Positions 15,666-23,508 of a stretch of 64,000 bases of DNA are shown here, in pieces; the stretch's first letter is position 1; each line of letters opens with the position of its first letter. A program made the translations under genes and the position numbers. The notes beneath the pieces are model-generated. The model made no database searches and was not told the origin of the DNA. It saw only the letters and a program-made list of their open reading frames with translations. This DNA comes from CAVTWH01 sp963850915 (GTDB lineage Bacteria > Actinomycetota > Actinomycetes > Mycobacteriales > Micromonosporaceae): positions 310,001 to 374,000 of the forward strand of contig CAWKND010000005.1 of NCBI GenBank assembly GCA_963850915.1, given 5' to 3'.

Positions 15666-17216
15666 TCAGCCGATGCTGCAGGCCTGACCGTTGAGGGTGT
15701 ACGCGGTCGGCGCCGCGCTGTTGCCGGTGTGGTTGGCCTGGAAGCCGATGCTCGTCGAGCCGCCCGCCGGAATGGAGCCGTTGTAGCTGAGGTTGCGGGC
15801 GGTGACCTGTCCGCTGGTCGGCGTGTAGGTCGCGTTCCAGCCCTGGGTGATGGTCTGGCCGCCGGGCAGGGTGAAGACCAGCGACCAGCCGTTCACCGCG
15901 GAGCTACCGGTGTTGGTGATGGTGAGGTTGGCGACCAGCCCGGTGTTCCAGGCGCTGATCGTGTCGGTCACCCGGCACGCTCCGACCGGTCCGCCGCTGC
16001 TCGGCGGTGCGGTGGTCGGCGGTGCCGTGCTGGGCGGTGCCGTGCTGGGCGGTGCCGTGCTGGGTGGTGCCGTGGTCGGCGGTGCGCTGGTGGGGTGTGC
16101 CGAGCTCGGCGGCGGGCTGGCGACGCCGCCGAGAGCGGTCGCCGTCGCGGTGTACGCCGGCTTGGGCTGGTAGTTGTTGTCATACATGGTCGCGGCGCCG
16201 TAGCCGGAGAAGGTGCCGGGGATCCACGAGTCGGCGTCGCCGACGCCCCACTGGCTCACCCCGACACAGCGCGAGATGGCCAGGCAGGCCTTGACCACGT
16301 TGGCGTAGTCGGTGGCCTGTTGGTTGAGGTTGGCGGAGCTGGCCGGCGTGGGCATCCGGTCGTCCAGTTCGGTGACCGCGACGTCGAGCCCCAGCGCCGC
16401 GAAGCGCTGCATGTTGGACTGCAGGCTGGAGGGCACCTGGCCGACGATGAAGTGGCTCTCGAAGCCGACCCCGTCGATCGGTACGCCCTGCGACTTCAGC
16501 GAGGAGACCAGGCTGTACATGGCGTTGGACTTGGCGCCGGTGCCCTCGATGTTGTAGTCGTTGAGGTACAGCTTGGCGTTCGGGTCGGCGGCGTGGGCGG
16601 TACGCAGCGCATCGGCGATGTACCCGCTGCCCATGGCCTGGTAGAAGATATCGGTACGCAGGTTGCCGCTGTCGTCGAACGGCTCGTTGACCACGTCCCA
16701 GGCGTACAGCTTGCCCTTGTAGTGGGTGGCCTCGGTGGTGATGTGGTTCTCCATCACCGCCTGTACCTGGCTGGTCGGCAGGCTGCTCACCCAGTTCGGC
16801 AACTGGCTGTGCCACACCAGGTTGTGGCCGCGGATGCGCATGTTGTGCGACTGCGCGACGGAGACGACCTGGTCACCCGGGCTGAAGTTGAACGAGCCCC
16901 GGGACGCCTCGGTGGTGTCCCACTTCATCTCGTTGCCCGGCGTGACCATGTCGAACTGGGTACCCGCGAGGTTGGTGATCGTCGAGTTGGACAGCATGTT
17001 CCCGGTCAACTCGGTCCCGATGTACCGGCTCTGCGCCTCGGCCAGCTGACGCAGGGTAGAGGCCGCCGAAGCCGGCGTGATCAGGGTCATCGCGAGCAGT
17101 GCCGCGGCGGCGCAGGCGCTGACGCCGACCAGCAGCGCGCCCGCCAGCCGGCGGCCGGCCGTTGCTGGGCGTTTGACGGGTGGCCGGGCGGGGGGTGGTT
17201 GGGGGGGCATGCCCAT
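15666..17216 (-). CDS. Secreted GH10 endo-beta-1,4-xylanase with CBM2
   Basis: 516 residues; ATG 17216 has a GAAGGGA site. Signal peptide with an ASA-A cleavage site near residue 52. GH10 barrel about 60-360: GHNLVWHSQ, the acid/base in WDVVN-E178-P and the nucleophile in T-E283-L-D. A Pro/Thr/Ser linker of repeated APPST units (about 375-405) leads to a C-terminal CBM2 with a terminal disulfide pair (GACRV ... GQACSIG) and exposed Trp residues (W in SAWNTG, NGWSL, GWNAT). It cleaves xylan chains while bound to cellulose or xylan. A CGAAA-N3-TTTCG operator lies 63 bp upstream. Confidence 0.95.
   Translation of the reverse strand: MGMPPQPPPARPPVKRPATAGRRLAGALLVGVSACAAAALLAMTLITPASAASTLRQLAEAQSRYIGTELTGNMLSNSTITNLAGTQFDMVTPGNEMKWDTTEASRGSFNFSPGDQVVSVAQSHNMRIRGHNLVWHSQLPNWVSSLPTSQVQAVMENHITTEATHYKGKLYAWDVVNEPFDDSGNLRTDIFYQAMGSGYIADALRTAHAADPNAKLYLNDYNIEGTGAKSNAMYSLVSSLKSQGVPIDGVGFESHFIVGQVPSSLQSNMQRFAALGLDVAVTELDDRMPTPASSANLNQQATDYANVVKACLAISRCVGVSQWGVGDADSWIPGTFSGYGAATMYDNNYQPKPAYTATATALGGVASPPPSSAHPTSAPPTTAPPSTAPPSTAPPSTAPPTTAPPSSGGPVGACRVTDTISAWNTGLVANLTITNTGSSAVNGWSLVFTLPGGQTITQGWNATYTPTSGQVTARNLSYNGSIPAGGSTSIGFQANHTGNSAAPTAYTLNGQACSIG
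16006..16095 (-). repeat. 15-bp tandem repeat encoding the xylanase linker
   Basis: About six copies of the plus-strand unit ggtgccgtgctgggc and variants, encoding the APPST/APPTT linker between the GH10 domain and the CBM2. Confidence 0.92.
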
Positions 17217-17278
17217 GGACGGTTCCCTTCTATGGCGGTCGCCGGGTCCACAGTGGACGGTCGGAGGCCGGGCGACTC

Positions 17279-17291
17279 CGAAATAGTTTCG
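17279..17291. promoter_or_regulatory. Operator CGAAA-N3-TTTCG in the xylanase promoter
   Basis: cgaaatagtttcg has perfect 5-bp inverted arms. CGAA-N-TTCG type sites are known for BxlR/xylan-responsive LacI regulators of Streptomyces; this one has the same arms with a slightly longer centre. Confidence 0.7.
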
Positions 17292-17475
17292 GTCACGGCG
17301 ACCAGTACTTTCGATACCTCAGCACCATAGGTCGCGCTGTCGACGGGAGTCAATGCATCGCCAGATTCCCTGGTAGAAAGGCATTCTGGCTGAAAGTTCC
17401 ACCCTTCGGAGTCCGACCTGACCGGGGATGGGCCGTTCTCTTCCGCTAGCTTTCATGGCGCTGGGCGTTGAGAAC

Positions 17476-17490
17476 TCGAAAGAGTTTCGA
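17476..17490. promoter_or_regulatory. Operator TCGAAA-N3-TTTCGA in the LacI leader
   Basis: tcgaaagagtttcga is a perfect 6-bp inverted repeat around gag, 60 bp upstream of the GTG start at 17551. Suggests negative autoregulation. Confidence 0.75.
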
Positions 17491-17550
17491 TACCCTCCGG
17501 AAACCAGGGTGCGAGGTTACGGGCGGCCGGTCTCGGCAGAGGGGAAACCG

Positions 17551-18570
17551 GTGGCGGACGAGGATGGCGACCGGCGACCGACGCTGGCCGTGGTAGCCGC
17601 GGCCGTGGGGGTGAGTACGGCAACCGTCTCGAAGGTGCTCAACGGGCGGCGGGACGTGGCGCGGGCCACCCGGGAGCGGGTGGAGCAGGCGATCCGGGAA
17701 CTCCGGTACCAACCGGTGGCCGGGCGGGTATGCGCCGACGAACGGTTCGTGGAGATCGTCTTCGACGACCTGCTGAACCCGTACGCCGCCGAGATCATCG
17801 ACGGGGCGGTCGACGCCGGTACGGTGGGTGGTCTCACGGTCATCCCGAAGCGCCACACCGATGACGTACCAAGGGATTGGGCCCGCCGGGTCGCCGCCGC
17901 AGGCCGTTCCGGGGTGATCGTGGTGACCTCGGTACTCAGCGCCGAGGAGATCGCCCGGTTCGACCAGGCGGGGCTGCCGATGGTCGTGATCGACACGGTG
18001 AACCTGCCCCGCGCCGAGTTCACCAGCATCGGCTCGACCAACTTCACCGGCGGCGTCTCGGCCACCGAACACCTGCTCAGCCTGGGGCACCGGCGCATCG
18101 GCCACATCGGCGGCCCACTGGCGCTGTCCTGTTCGGTGGCGCGGCTGCACGGATACCGGGCGGCGCTGGAGAAGGCCGGCCTACCGGCCGGCCACGCGCT
18201 CACCGCGAACGGTCCGTTCCACTTCACGACCGGGCTGCGGCGCGGCTCCACCTGGCTCACCCGAGCCGACCGGCCGACGGCGATCTTCGCCGGCTCCGAC
18301 CAGATCGCCTTCGGGGTACTGGAAGCGGCCCGCCTCAGCGGTTTGCGGGTACCCGAGGAGCTGAGTGTTGTCGGCTTCGACGACACGTACGCAGCGGCCA
18401 CCTCGGCGCCGCCACTGACGACGGTGCACCAACCGCTACGGGAGATGGGTGCGCTGGCCGTGCAGACGCTCATCCGGCTCTGTGCCGGCGAAGCGCCCAC
18501 CTCGCACCACGTCGAGTTGGCGACCCGGCTGCGGGTACGGGCCTCGACCGGGCCGCCGCCGCGCGACTAG
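17551..18570 (+). CDS. LacI-family regulator, probable xylan-utilisation repressor
   Basis: The GTG start at 17551 has an AGAGGGGA ribosome site 6 nt upstream; a longer in-frame start at 17428 would place the operator inside the gene. About 339 residues: helix-turn-helix LAVVAAAVGVSTATVSKVLN, followed by a sugar-binding domain with SLGHRRIGHIGG, AIFAGSDQIAFG, VVGFDDTYAA and TTVHQPLREMG motifs. Divergent from the GH10 xylanase, with matching palindromes in both promoters. It probably represses the xylanase until xylo-oligosaccharides bind. Confidence 0.9.
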   Translation: MADEDGDRRPTLAVVAAAVGVSTATVSKVLNGRRDVARATRERVEQAIRELRYQPVAGRVCADERFVEIVFDDLLNPYAAEIIDGAVDAGTVGGLTVIPKRHTDDVPRDWARRVAAAGRSGVIVVTSVLSAEEIARFDQAGLPMVVIDTVNLPRAEFTSIGSTNFTGGVSATEHLLSLGHRRIGHIGGPLALSCSVARLHGYRAALEKAGLPAGHALTANGPFHFTTGLRRGSTWLTRADRPTAIFAGSDQIAFGVLEAARLSGLRVPEELSVVGFDDTYAAATSAPPLTTVHQPLREMGALAVQTLIRLCAGEAPTSHHVELATRLRVRASTGPPPRD

Positions 18571-18588
18571 CCGTTCGCCGCACGGCTA
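18568..18588. terminator. Short hairpin between convergent LacI and EamA genes
   Basis: tagccgt (18568-18574) pairs perfectly with acggcta (18582-18588) across a 7-nt loop, overlapping both gene ends. Weak, but well placed. Confidence 0.5.
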
Positions 18589-19512
18589 ACCATCGAGCGC
18601 ACCGCTGCCGGCCGGATCGGGCAGCGCCGCCGGTACGGGCTGCCGGAGATCGAGGTAGACGGCGGCGAGGACCAGCACCGCGGCGAGCGCCTGGGGGGCG
18701 CTGGGAATGCTGCGGTACAGCACGATCGCGACCAGCGCCCCGGTGAACGGCTCGGCAAGCAGGATCGTGCTCGCCGAGATCGGCGTCAGCCGGCGCATCG
18801 CCGCCCAGTAGAGCCAGCAGGCGGGCGCGAAGGCGAGCAGCCCCAACGCAACCAGCCGTCCGGTGTCGGCCGGGTGATCGCGCAGCGCCAGCAGCGCCGG
18901 GCTGAGCAGCAGACCGGAGACGAGCATCTGCGCGCCGGCGGCCGACAGCGGGGGTACGTCGGCGGCGGCCAGCCCGACGAGCGAGATGAACAGTGCCAGG
19001 CAGCCGGCGCTGGCCAGGCTGAGGACGAAGCCGAGCAGGGCATGGGGGTACCGGCCGGGATCGGGTCGGGCCACCGCGATCAGTACCAGCGCCGCGCACA
19101 CCAGCGCCAGCGCGCCGATCGCCGGTACCGTCGGCCGGCGCCGCCGCCGACCCAGCGCGATGACGGTCAACAGGACGGGCGCGGTCAGGTGCAGAGCCAT
19201 CACCGGCCCGACCGGTGCCAACTGCAGTGCCACGTAGTAGGCGAGTACGTTGACCGCCTCGATCGCGCCGAGGGCGAGCAGCCGCCAGCGCAGCGCCGCC
19301 ACGACCGCGAACGGCGGGTACCCGCGCAGCGCGGACGCGACGGTGAGCGCGACGCCGGTGGTCAGCTCGACCGCCGAGGCCGCTGCCGCGCCACCGGTTG
19401 CGAGTCCGGAGACCACGCCGCCGGAGAGTCCCCACAGCGCCGCCGCGCCGAACATCGCCAGAGCCGCAGCGGTACGCCCGTCCGACCCCACCCCGTCACC
19501 CACGCGGCGCAT
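18586..19512 (-). CDS. EamA/DMT-superfamily transporter
   Basis: 308 residues with about ten hydrophobic segments in two repeats, as in RhaT/YdcZ-type drug/metabolite transporters. Signature segments include MFGAAALWGLSGGVV at the start and LLAEPFTGALVAIVLY in the second EamA repeat. Probably exports a small metabolite; the substrate cannot be read from sequence. The start at 19512 is the most upstream ATG; a later start is possible. Divergent from the following small gene. Confidence 0.88.
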   Translation of the reverse strand: MRRVGDGVGSDGRTAAALAMFGAAALWGLSGGVVSGLATGGAAAASAVELTTGVALTVASALRGYPPFAVVAALRWRLLALGAIEAVNVLAYYVALQLAPVGPVMALHLTAPVLLTVIALGRRRRRPTVPAIGALALVCAALVLIAVARPDPGRYPHALLGFVLSLASAGCLALFISLVGLAAADVPPLSAAGAQMLVSGLLLSPALLALRDHPADTGRLVALGLLAFAPACWLYWAAMRRLTPISASTILLAEPFTGALVAIVLYRSIPSAPQALAAVLVLAAVYLDLRQPVPAALPDPAGSGALDG

Positions 19513-19579
19513 CGTCGCACGGCCGATCCGGGATCTGCTCGCCGCGCCGGATCGGCTCGGCGCCGGTACCGTGGCGGTT

Positions 19580-20005
19580 ATGCAGCCCCTCGAGGAGAAC
19601 CGCCAGTCACGTGACCGACTCGTCGCCGTGGTGGCGGCTCTCGTCGCCGACCCTTCCGGCGCACCGACATCGGCCGGGAAAGCCTTGGCACAGCTGGCTT
19701 TCTGGGACCGCTGGGCCGAGCAGCTGCTGCACCGGTGGCGATCGGGACAGATGCCGGCACCGTCCGTGCCGCACTGGTACGACGACGCGGTGAACAGTGC
19801 GCTTGCCGATCAGTGGGCGGCGCTGGATGTGGTGACCGCGGGAGCCCTGGCGACTGAGGCGGCCGCGGCCGTGGACCGGGAGATCGAGCACCTGGAGACG
19901 CCGGTACTCGCGGCGATCACCGCCTCCGGCGAACTGCACCTGGTGAACCGCTACGCCTACCGGCAGCCGGTACTGGAGGCGCTGGAAGGCGCCCGCTCGG
20001 TTTAG
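19580..20005 (+). CDS. DinB/maleylpyruvate-isomerase-like four-helix protein
   Basis: 141 residues, mostly helical, starting at ATG 19580. The order of motifs (LAFWDRWAEQLLHRW, then NSALADQW, then a C-terminal NRYAYRQPVLEAL) matches the actinobacterial DinB/MDMPI superfamily, members of which act as thiol-dependent (often mycothiol) transferases or isomerases. The metal-binding histidines of classic DinB proteins are not all apparent, so activity is uncertain. Confidence 0.65.
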   Translation: MQPLEENRQSRDRLVAVVAALVADPSGAPTSAGKALAQLAFWDRWAEQLLHRWRSGQMPAPSVPHWYDDAVNSALADQWAALDVVTAGALATEAAAAVDREIEHLETPVLAAITASGELHLVNRYAYRQPVLEALEGARSV

Positions 20006-20077
20006 CGGCTCGCTGCGCGGGTACCTGCCGGGGCAACGGCGGAGCCGTCCGCTCCGCCGCGCCGGAAGGAGGCTGAC

Positions 20078-20404
20078 GTGCCACAGGACGCCTGGAACGA
20101 CAAGCGTGAGCGCCAGTACGAGCAAATCAAGGACAGCGCCAAGAAGCGCGGCGAATCCACCGGTACGGCCAAGCGGATCGCGGCGGCCACGGTGAACAAG
20201 GAGCGCGCCCAGCATGGCGAGTCGAAGACCGCTAGCCGTTTGTCACTGACGGACGTGTCGGCCGGGCACCGCGGTGGGAAGCGGTCACACCAGGGCGCGC
20301 AGGGGCGTACCAGAGATCAGCTCTACGCGGAAGCCAAGCGCCGCAACGTGAAAGGCCGGTCGCGGATGAGCAAGGCACAGCTGGAGCGGGCCGTCGGCGA
20401 CTGA
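20078..20404 (+). CDS. Small basic 'plasmid stabilization'-type protein with SAP/Rho-N-like C-terminus
   Basis: 108 residues, GTG start with an excellent GGAAGGAGG site. Sequence pattern (DKRERQYEQIKDS, AAATVNKERAQHGES, GGKRSHQGAQGRTRDQLY, SKAQLERAV) matches a family widespread in actinomycetes and usually named plasmid stabilization protein. The C-terminal helix-extended-loop-helix resembles SAP/Rho-N nucleic-acid-binding motifs. No partner toxin or plasmid gene is nearby, so the family name should not be taken as function; a nucleoid- or RNA-associated role is a guess. Confidence 0.75.
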   Translation: MPQDAWNDKRERQYEQIKDSAKKRGESTGTAKRIAAATVNKERAQHGESKTASRLSLTDVSAGHRGGKRSHQGAQGRTRDQLYAEAKRRNVKGRSRMSKAQLERAVGD

Positions 20405-20433
20405 CACGCCATCACATCTCATAAGTCCCCTTC

Positions 20434-20469
20434 CCGCCGCCGGTTCCGATTCCACGGAGCCGGCGGCGG
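20434..20469. terminator. Hairpin terminator after the small basic protein
   Basis: ccgccgccgg (20434-20443) pairs with ccggcggcgg (20460-20469), with partial extra pairing in the loop. Confidence 0.75.
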
Positions 20470-20614
20470 CTGTCATTCCCGGTTCCCCACCGGATGGGCG
20501 GCACACATCTCACCCGCGCCGGGTGATTCGGTTGTCTGGCACCAGGTGCCAATGTCGGTATGGGCCGGCGTAGCGCGCCGGCCGGTAAGCCATGCGCGCT
20601 CCACGGGGGGTCAG

Positions 20615-21910
20615 ATGGGTGGGAACGACACCAGAGTGGTGATTGTCGGCGGTGGGTTCGCCGGGGTCGGCTGCGCCAAGCGGCTGGCCGGCGAGCCCGG
20701 GGTGCAGGTCACCCTGATCGACAAGTACGGGTACCACCAGTTCCAGCCACTCCTGTACCAGGTGGCCACCGCCGAGCTCACCCGGCACGACATGTCCTTC
20801 GACCTGGAGCACATGTTCCGGACGGACGAGAACGTCACGGTACGCACCGGCGAGGTGGTCTCCTGCGACCCGCAGTCGCACTCCGCCACGCTCGCGGACG
20901 GCTCGGTGATAGCCGGTGACATGCTGGTCATCGCCGCCGGTGCGCAGCCCAACTACTTCCATACCCCCGGCGCCGCGCACTACGCCTTCCCGCTCTACAA
21001 CCTGGAGGACGCGCTGCGGGTACGCCGCCGGGTGCTGGAGTTGTTTGCCGAAGCCGCTTCCGGGCCGGAGAAGGCGGTACAGGACACGCTCACCTTCGCG
21101 GTGATCGGGGCCGGGCCGACGGGCGTGGAGACCGCCGGCGCGCTCAGCGAACTCATCCACGACGTGATGCCGCACAAGTACAAGCAGCTGGCCATCTCCG
21201 CCGCCCGGGTGATCGTCATCGACCTCGGGCACAGCGTGCTCAGCGCCTTCTCCGAGGACTCGCACACCTACGCGGCCAAGCAACTGCACAAGCGCGGTGT
21301 ACAGATACGGCTGGGCGTCTCGGCCACCGAGATCGGCCCCGACCACGTGAGTCTCAGCGACGGCAGCACGCTCGCCACCCGGCTGGTGGTCTGGGGCGGC
21401 GGCATCATGGGCGCGCCGGTGGCCGAGAACACCGGGCTGACGACCGGGCGCGGCGGCCGGTTCAACGTCCGGCCGGACCTCACCGTCGAGGGGCAGCCGG
21501 GGGTGTACGCGCTCGGCGACATCGCCAACATCCCGGGCGCGGACGACGAATCGCTGCCGCAGCTGGGCAGCGTGGCGCAGCAGTCCGGCCGGTGGGCGGC
21601 GGAGAACATCCTGGCCGACCGGGAGGGTAACGGCCGCGCGCCGTTCCGGTACCACGACAAGGGCATCATGGCGATGATCGGCCGAAAGGCCGCGGTGGCT
21701 GAGGTTGGCGTACACCGGCACGAGATGCACGGCCGGGTCGCCTTCGCCGCGTGGCTGGGGGTGCACGCCCAGCTGCTCGCCAACATGGGGGCCGAGGTGA
21801 AGTCCTTCTTCTCCTGGGCCGAGGAGTTCTACGTCCGGCCGCACCACCGCTCGGCCGAGCTGCTCGACCCGGACAAGATCGACGTACCACGCATCCACTG
21901 GGACAAGTGA
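20615..21910 (+). CDS. ndh: Type II NADH:quinone oxidoreductase (NDH-2)
   Basis: 431 residues from ATG 20615, preceded by a G-rich ribosome site. The N-terminal FAD-binding motif is VVIVGGGFAGVGCAKRL; the second dinucleotide motif (NADH) is VIGAGPTGVETAG; the C-terminal FAD motif is GVYALGDIANIPG. The QLGSVAQQSG and NDH-2 quinone-site segments are also present. It oxidises NADH at the membrane surface and reduces menaquinone without pumping protons. Next to zwf and an FAD oxidoreductase, it fits a reductant-disposal cluster. A cytochrome bd oxidase, which could complete a non-coupled chain, lies 13 kb away. Confidence 0.9.
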   Translation: MGGNDTRVVIVGGGFAGVGCAKRLAGEPGVQVTLIDKYGYHQFQPLLYQVATAELTRHDMSFDLEHMFRTDENVTVRTGEVVSCDPQSHSATLADGSVIAGDMLVIAAGAQPNYFHTPGAAHYAFPLYNLEDALRVRRRVLELFAEAASGPEKAVQDTLTFAVIGAGPTGVETAGALSELIHDVMPHKYKQLAISAARVIVIDLGHSVLSAFSEDSHTYAAKQLHKRGVQIRLGVSATEIGPDHVSLSDGSTLATRLVVWGGGIMGAPVAENTGLTTGRGGRFNVRPDLTVEGQPGVYALGDIANIPGADDESLPQLGSVAQQSGRWAAENILADREGNGRAPFRYHDKGIMAMIGRKAAVAEVGVHRHEMHGRVAFAAWLGVHAQLLANMGAEVKSFFSWAEEFYVRPHHRSAELLDPDKIDVPRIHWDK

Positions 21911-22047
21911 CTGCCCGGCTTTCACCCGCTACGGGCGATGCCCGGCGCGCGACGCGGGGCGAACGTGGAGTTGTCTGGCCGGAGAGTCGGCCCGGCCTGC
22001 CGCCGGAACCGGCGGTGGGTAGCAACCAATCAGCTACGGGGGCACGG

Positions 22048-23451
22048 ATGGCGATACAGGCGCAGGGTACCGGCGACAGCCCGGCCGACGTCCTGGTGAT
22101 ATTCGGGATCACCGGCGACCTCGCCAAGGTGATGACCTTCGCGTCGCTGTACCAGCTTGAGCGCAGAGGGCTGCTGGACTGCCCGATCATCGGTGTGGCG
22201 GTGGACCACTGGAGCGTCGACGATCTACGCAAGCATGCCGGTGAGGCGATCGAGGCGTGTGGGGTGGACATCGACACCGACGTGCTCGACCGGCTCGGTG
22301 CGCGGATGTCATACGTACCAGGCGACTTCGCCGACGCGACCACCTACCAGCGGGTCGGGGCAGCCATCGGCGACGCCCGCAATCCGGTGTACTACCTGGA
22401 GATCCCGCCGTTCCTGTTCGGTACCGTGGTCAAGGGCCTCGCCGACGCGGGCGTGATCCGGGACGGCCGGGTGGTGGTGGAGAAGCCGTTCGGCCACGAT
22501 CTCGCCTCCGCCAGGGAGTTGGCCAGCGAACTGCACCAGTACGTCGACGAGTCGCACCTGTACCGGATCGACCATTTCCTCGGCAAGATGGGCCTCGAGG
22601 AGCTGCTCTACTTCCGGTTCAAGAACACCATGCTGGAGCCGGTGTGGAACCGGAACTACGTGGAGAGCGTGCAGATCACCATGGCCGAGTCGTTCGGCGT
22701 GGAGGATCGCGGGCACTTCTACGACGCGGTCGGCGCACTGCGCGACGTGGTCGTGAACCACCTCATGCAGGTGGTCGCGGCCGGTGCGATGGAGCCGCCG
22801 GCCGGGCGCGACCCGGCCATCCTGAAGAACGCGCAGACGGCGCTGTGGCAGGCGGTCAACACCGCCGATCCGGCGAACTACGTCCGCGGCCAGTACGAGG
22901 GGTACCGCTCGATCGACGGTGTGGCACCGGATTCGCAGACCGAGACGTACGCGGCGCTACGCCTGGACATCGACAACTGGCGCTGGTCGGGCGTTCCGTT
23001 CTACATCCGCACCGGCAAGCGCCTGCCGACCACCGAGACCGAGTTCCGGCTCGTCTTCAAGAAGCCGCCGCGACTGAGCCTGGACCTGCCCGGCGACACC
23101 GATCCCGAGGCCGACCAGCTGGTCGTGCGGCTGGACCCGTCCACCGGGGTACGGATGCGACTGGCAGCCCGGCGGGGCGACGCCCCGGGACCAGAGCCGG
23201 TCACCCTGGACGTCGACTTCGCCACCCAGGGCGGCGAGGCACCCAGCCCGTACGAGGTGCTGCTGCACGCCGCGATGCTGGGGCGCAGCACCAGATTCAC
23301 CCGCCAGGACGGGGTCGAGGAGACCTGGCGGATCATGACACCCCTGTTGGACCGGCCCGGGGTCGAGTCGTACGCGCCGGGCTCGTGGGGGCCGGCCGGC
23401 GGCCAGGCACTGACCGCCGACGTAGGCGGCTGGCGCGGACCGTGGGCCTGA
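22048..23451 (+). CDS. zwf: Glucose-6-phosphate dehydrogenase
   Basis: 467 residues from ATG 22048. NADP-binding motif IFGITGDLAKVMTF, substrate/catalytic motif Y172-R-I-D-H176-F-L-G-K, and the C-terminal SWG-PAGGQAL ending are all intact, and the length is normal. It oxidises glucose-6-phosphate to 6-phosphogluconolactone, the entry to the oxidative pentose phosphate path. No 6-phosphogluconate dehydrogenase or lactonase is adjacent; instead a GMC oxidoreductase and a GH15 hydrolase follow, an arrangement that suggests a second zwf copy dedicated to a special sugar pathway. Confidence 0.92.
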   Translation: MAIQAQGTGDSPADVLVIFGITGDLAKVMTFASLYQLERRGLLDCPIIGVAVDHWSVDDLRKHAGEAIEACGVDIDTDVLDRLGARMSYVPGDFADATTYQRVGAAIGDARNPVYYLEIPPFLFGTVVKGLADAGVIRDGRVVVEKPFGHDLASARELASELHQYVDESHLYRIDHFLGKMGLEELLYFRFKNTMLEPVWNRNYVESVQITMAESFGVEDRGHFYDAVGALRDVVVNHLMQVVAAGAMEPPAGRDPAILKNAQTALWQAVNTADPANYVRGQYEGYRSIDGVAPDSQTETYAALRLDIDNWRWSGVPFYIRTGKRLPTTETEFRLVFKKPPRLSLDLPGDTDPEADQLVVRLDPSTGVRMRLAARRGDAPGPEPVTLDVDFATQGGEAPSPYEVLLHAAMLGRSTRFTRQDGVEETWRIMTPLLDRPGVESYAPGSWGPAGGQALTADVGGWRGPWA

Positions 23452-23508
23452 AGCCCGGGCCGTCGGCGTGAGGTTCGAAGAGCGCACCGTGAAGCCGAGG
23501 AGGCTGTA

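Larger units (their letters stand above)
17217..17550. promoter_or_regulatory. Divergent xylanase/LacI control region
   Basis: 334 bp between divergent genes. It contains two near-identical palindromes (17279-17291 and 17476-17490), a TTTCGATAC half-site near 17310, and an AT-richer stretch at 17280-17390 likely to hold the promoters. A single LacI-type protein probably controls both genes. Confidence 0.7.

Noticed and set aside
20078..20404. Toxin-antitoxin or plasmid partition function from the name 'plasmid stabilization'
   Set aside because: No partner gene, no plasmid features; the name is inherited by similarity only.
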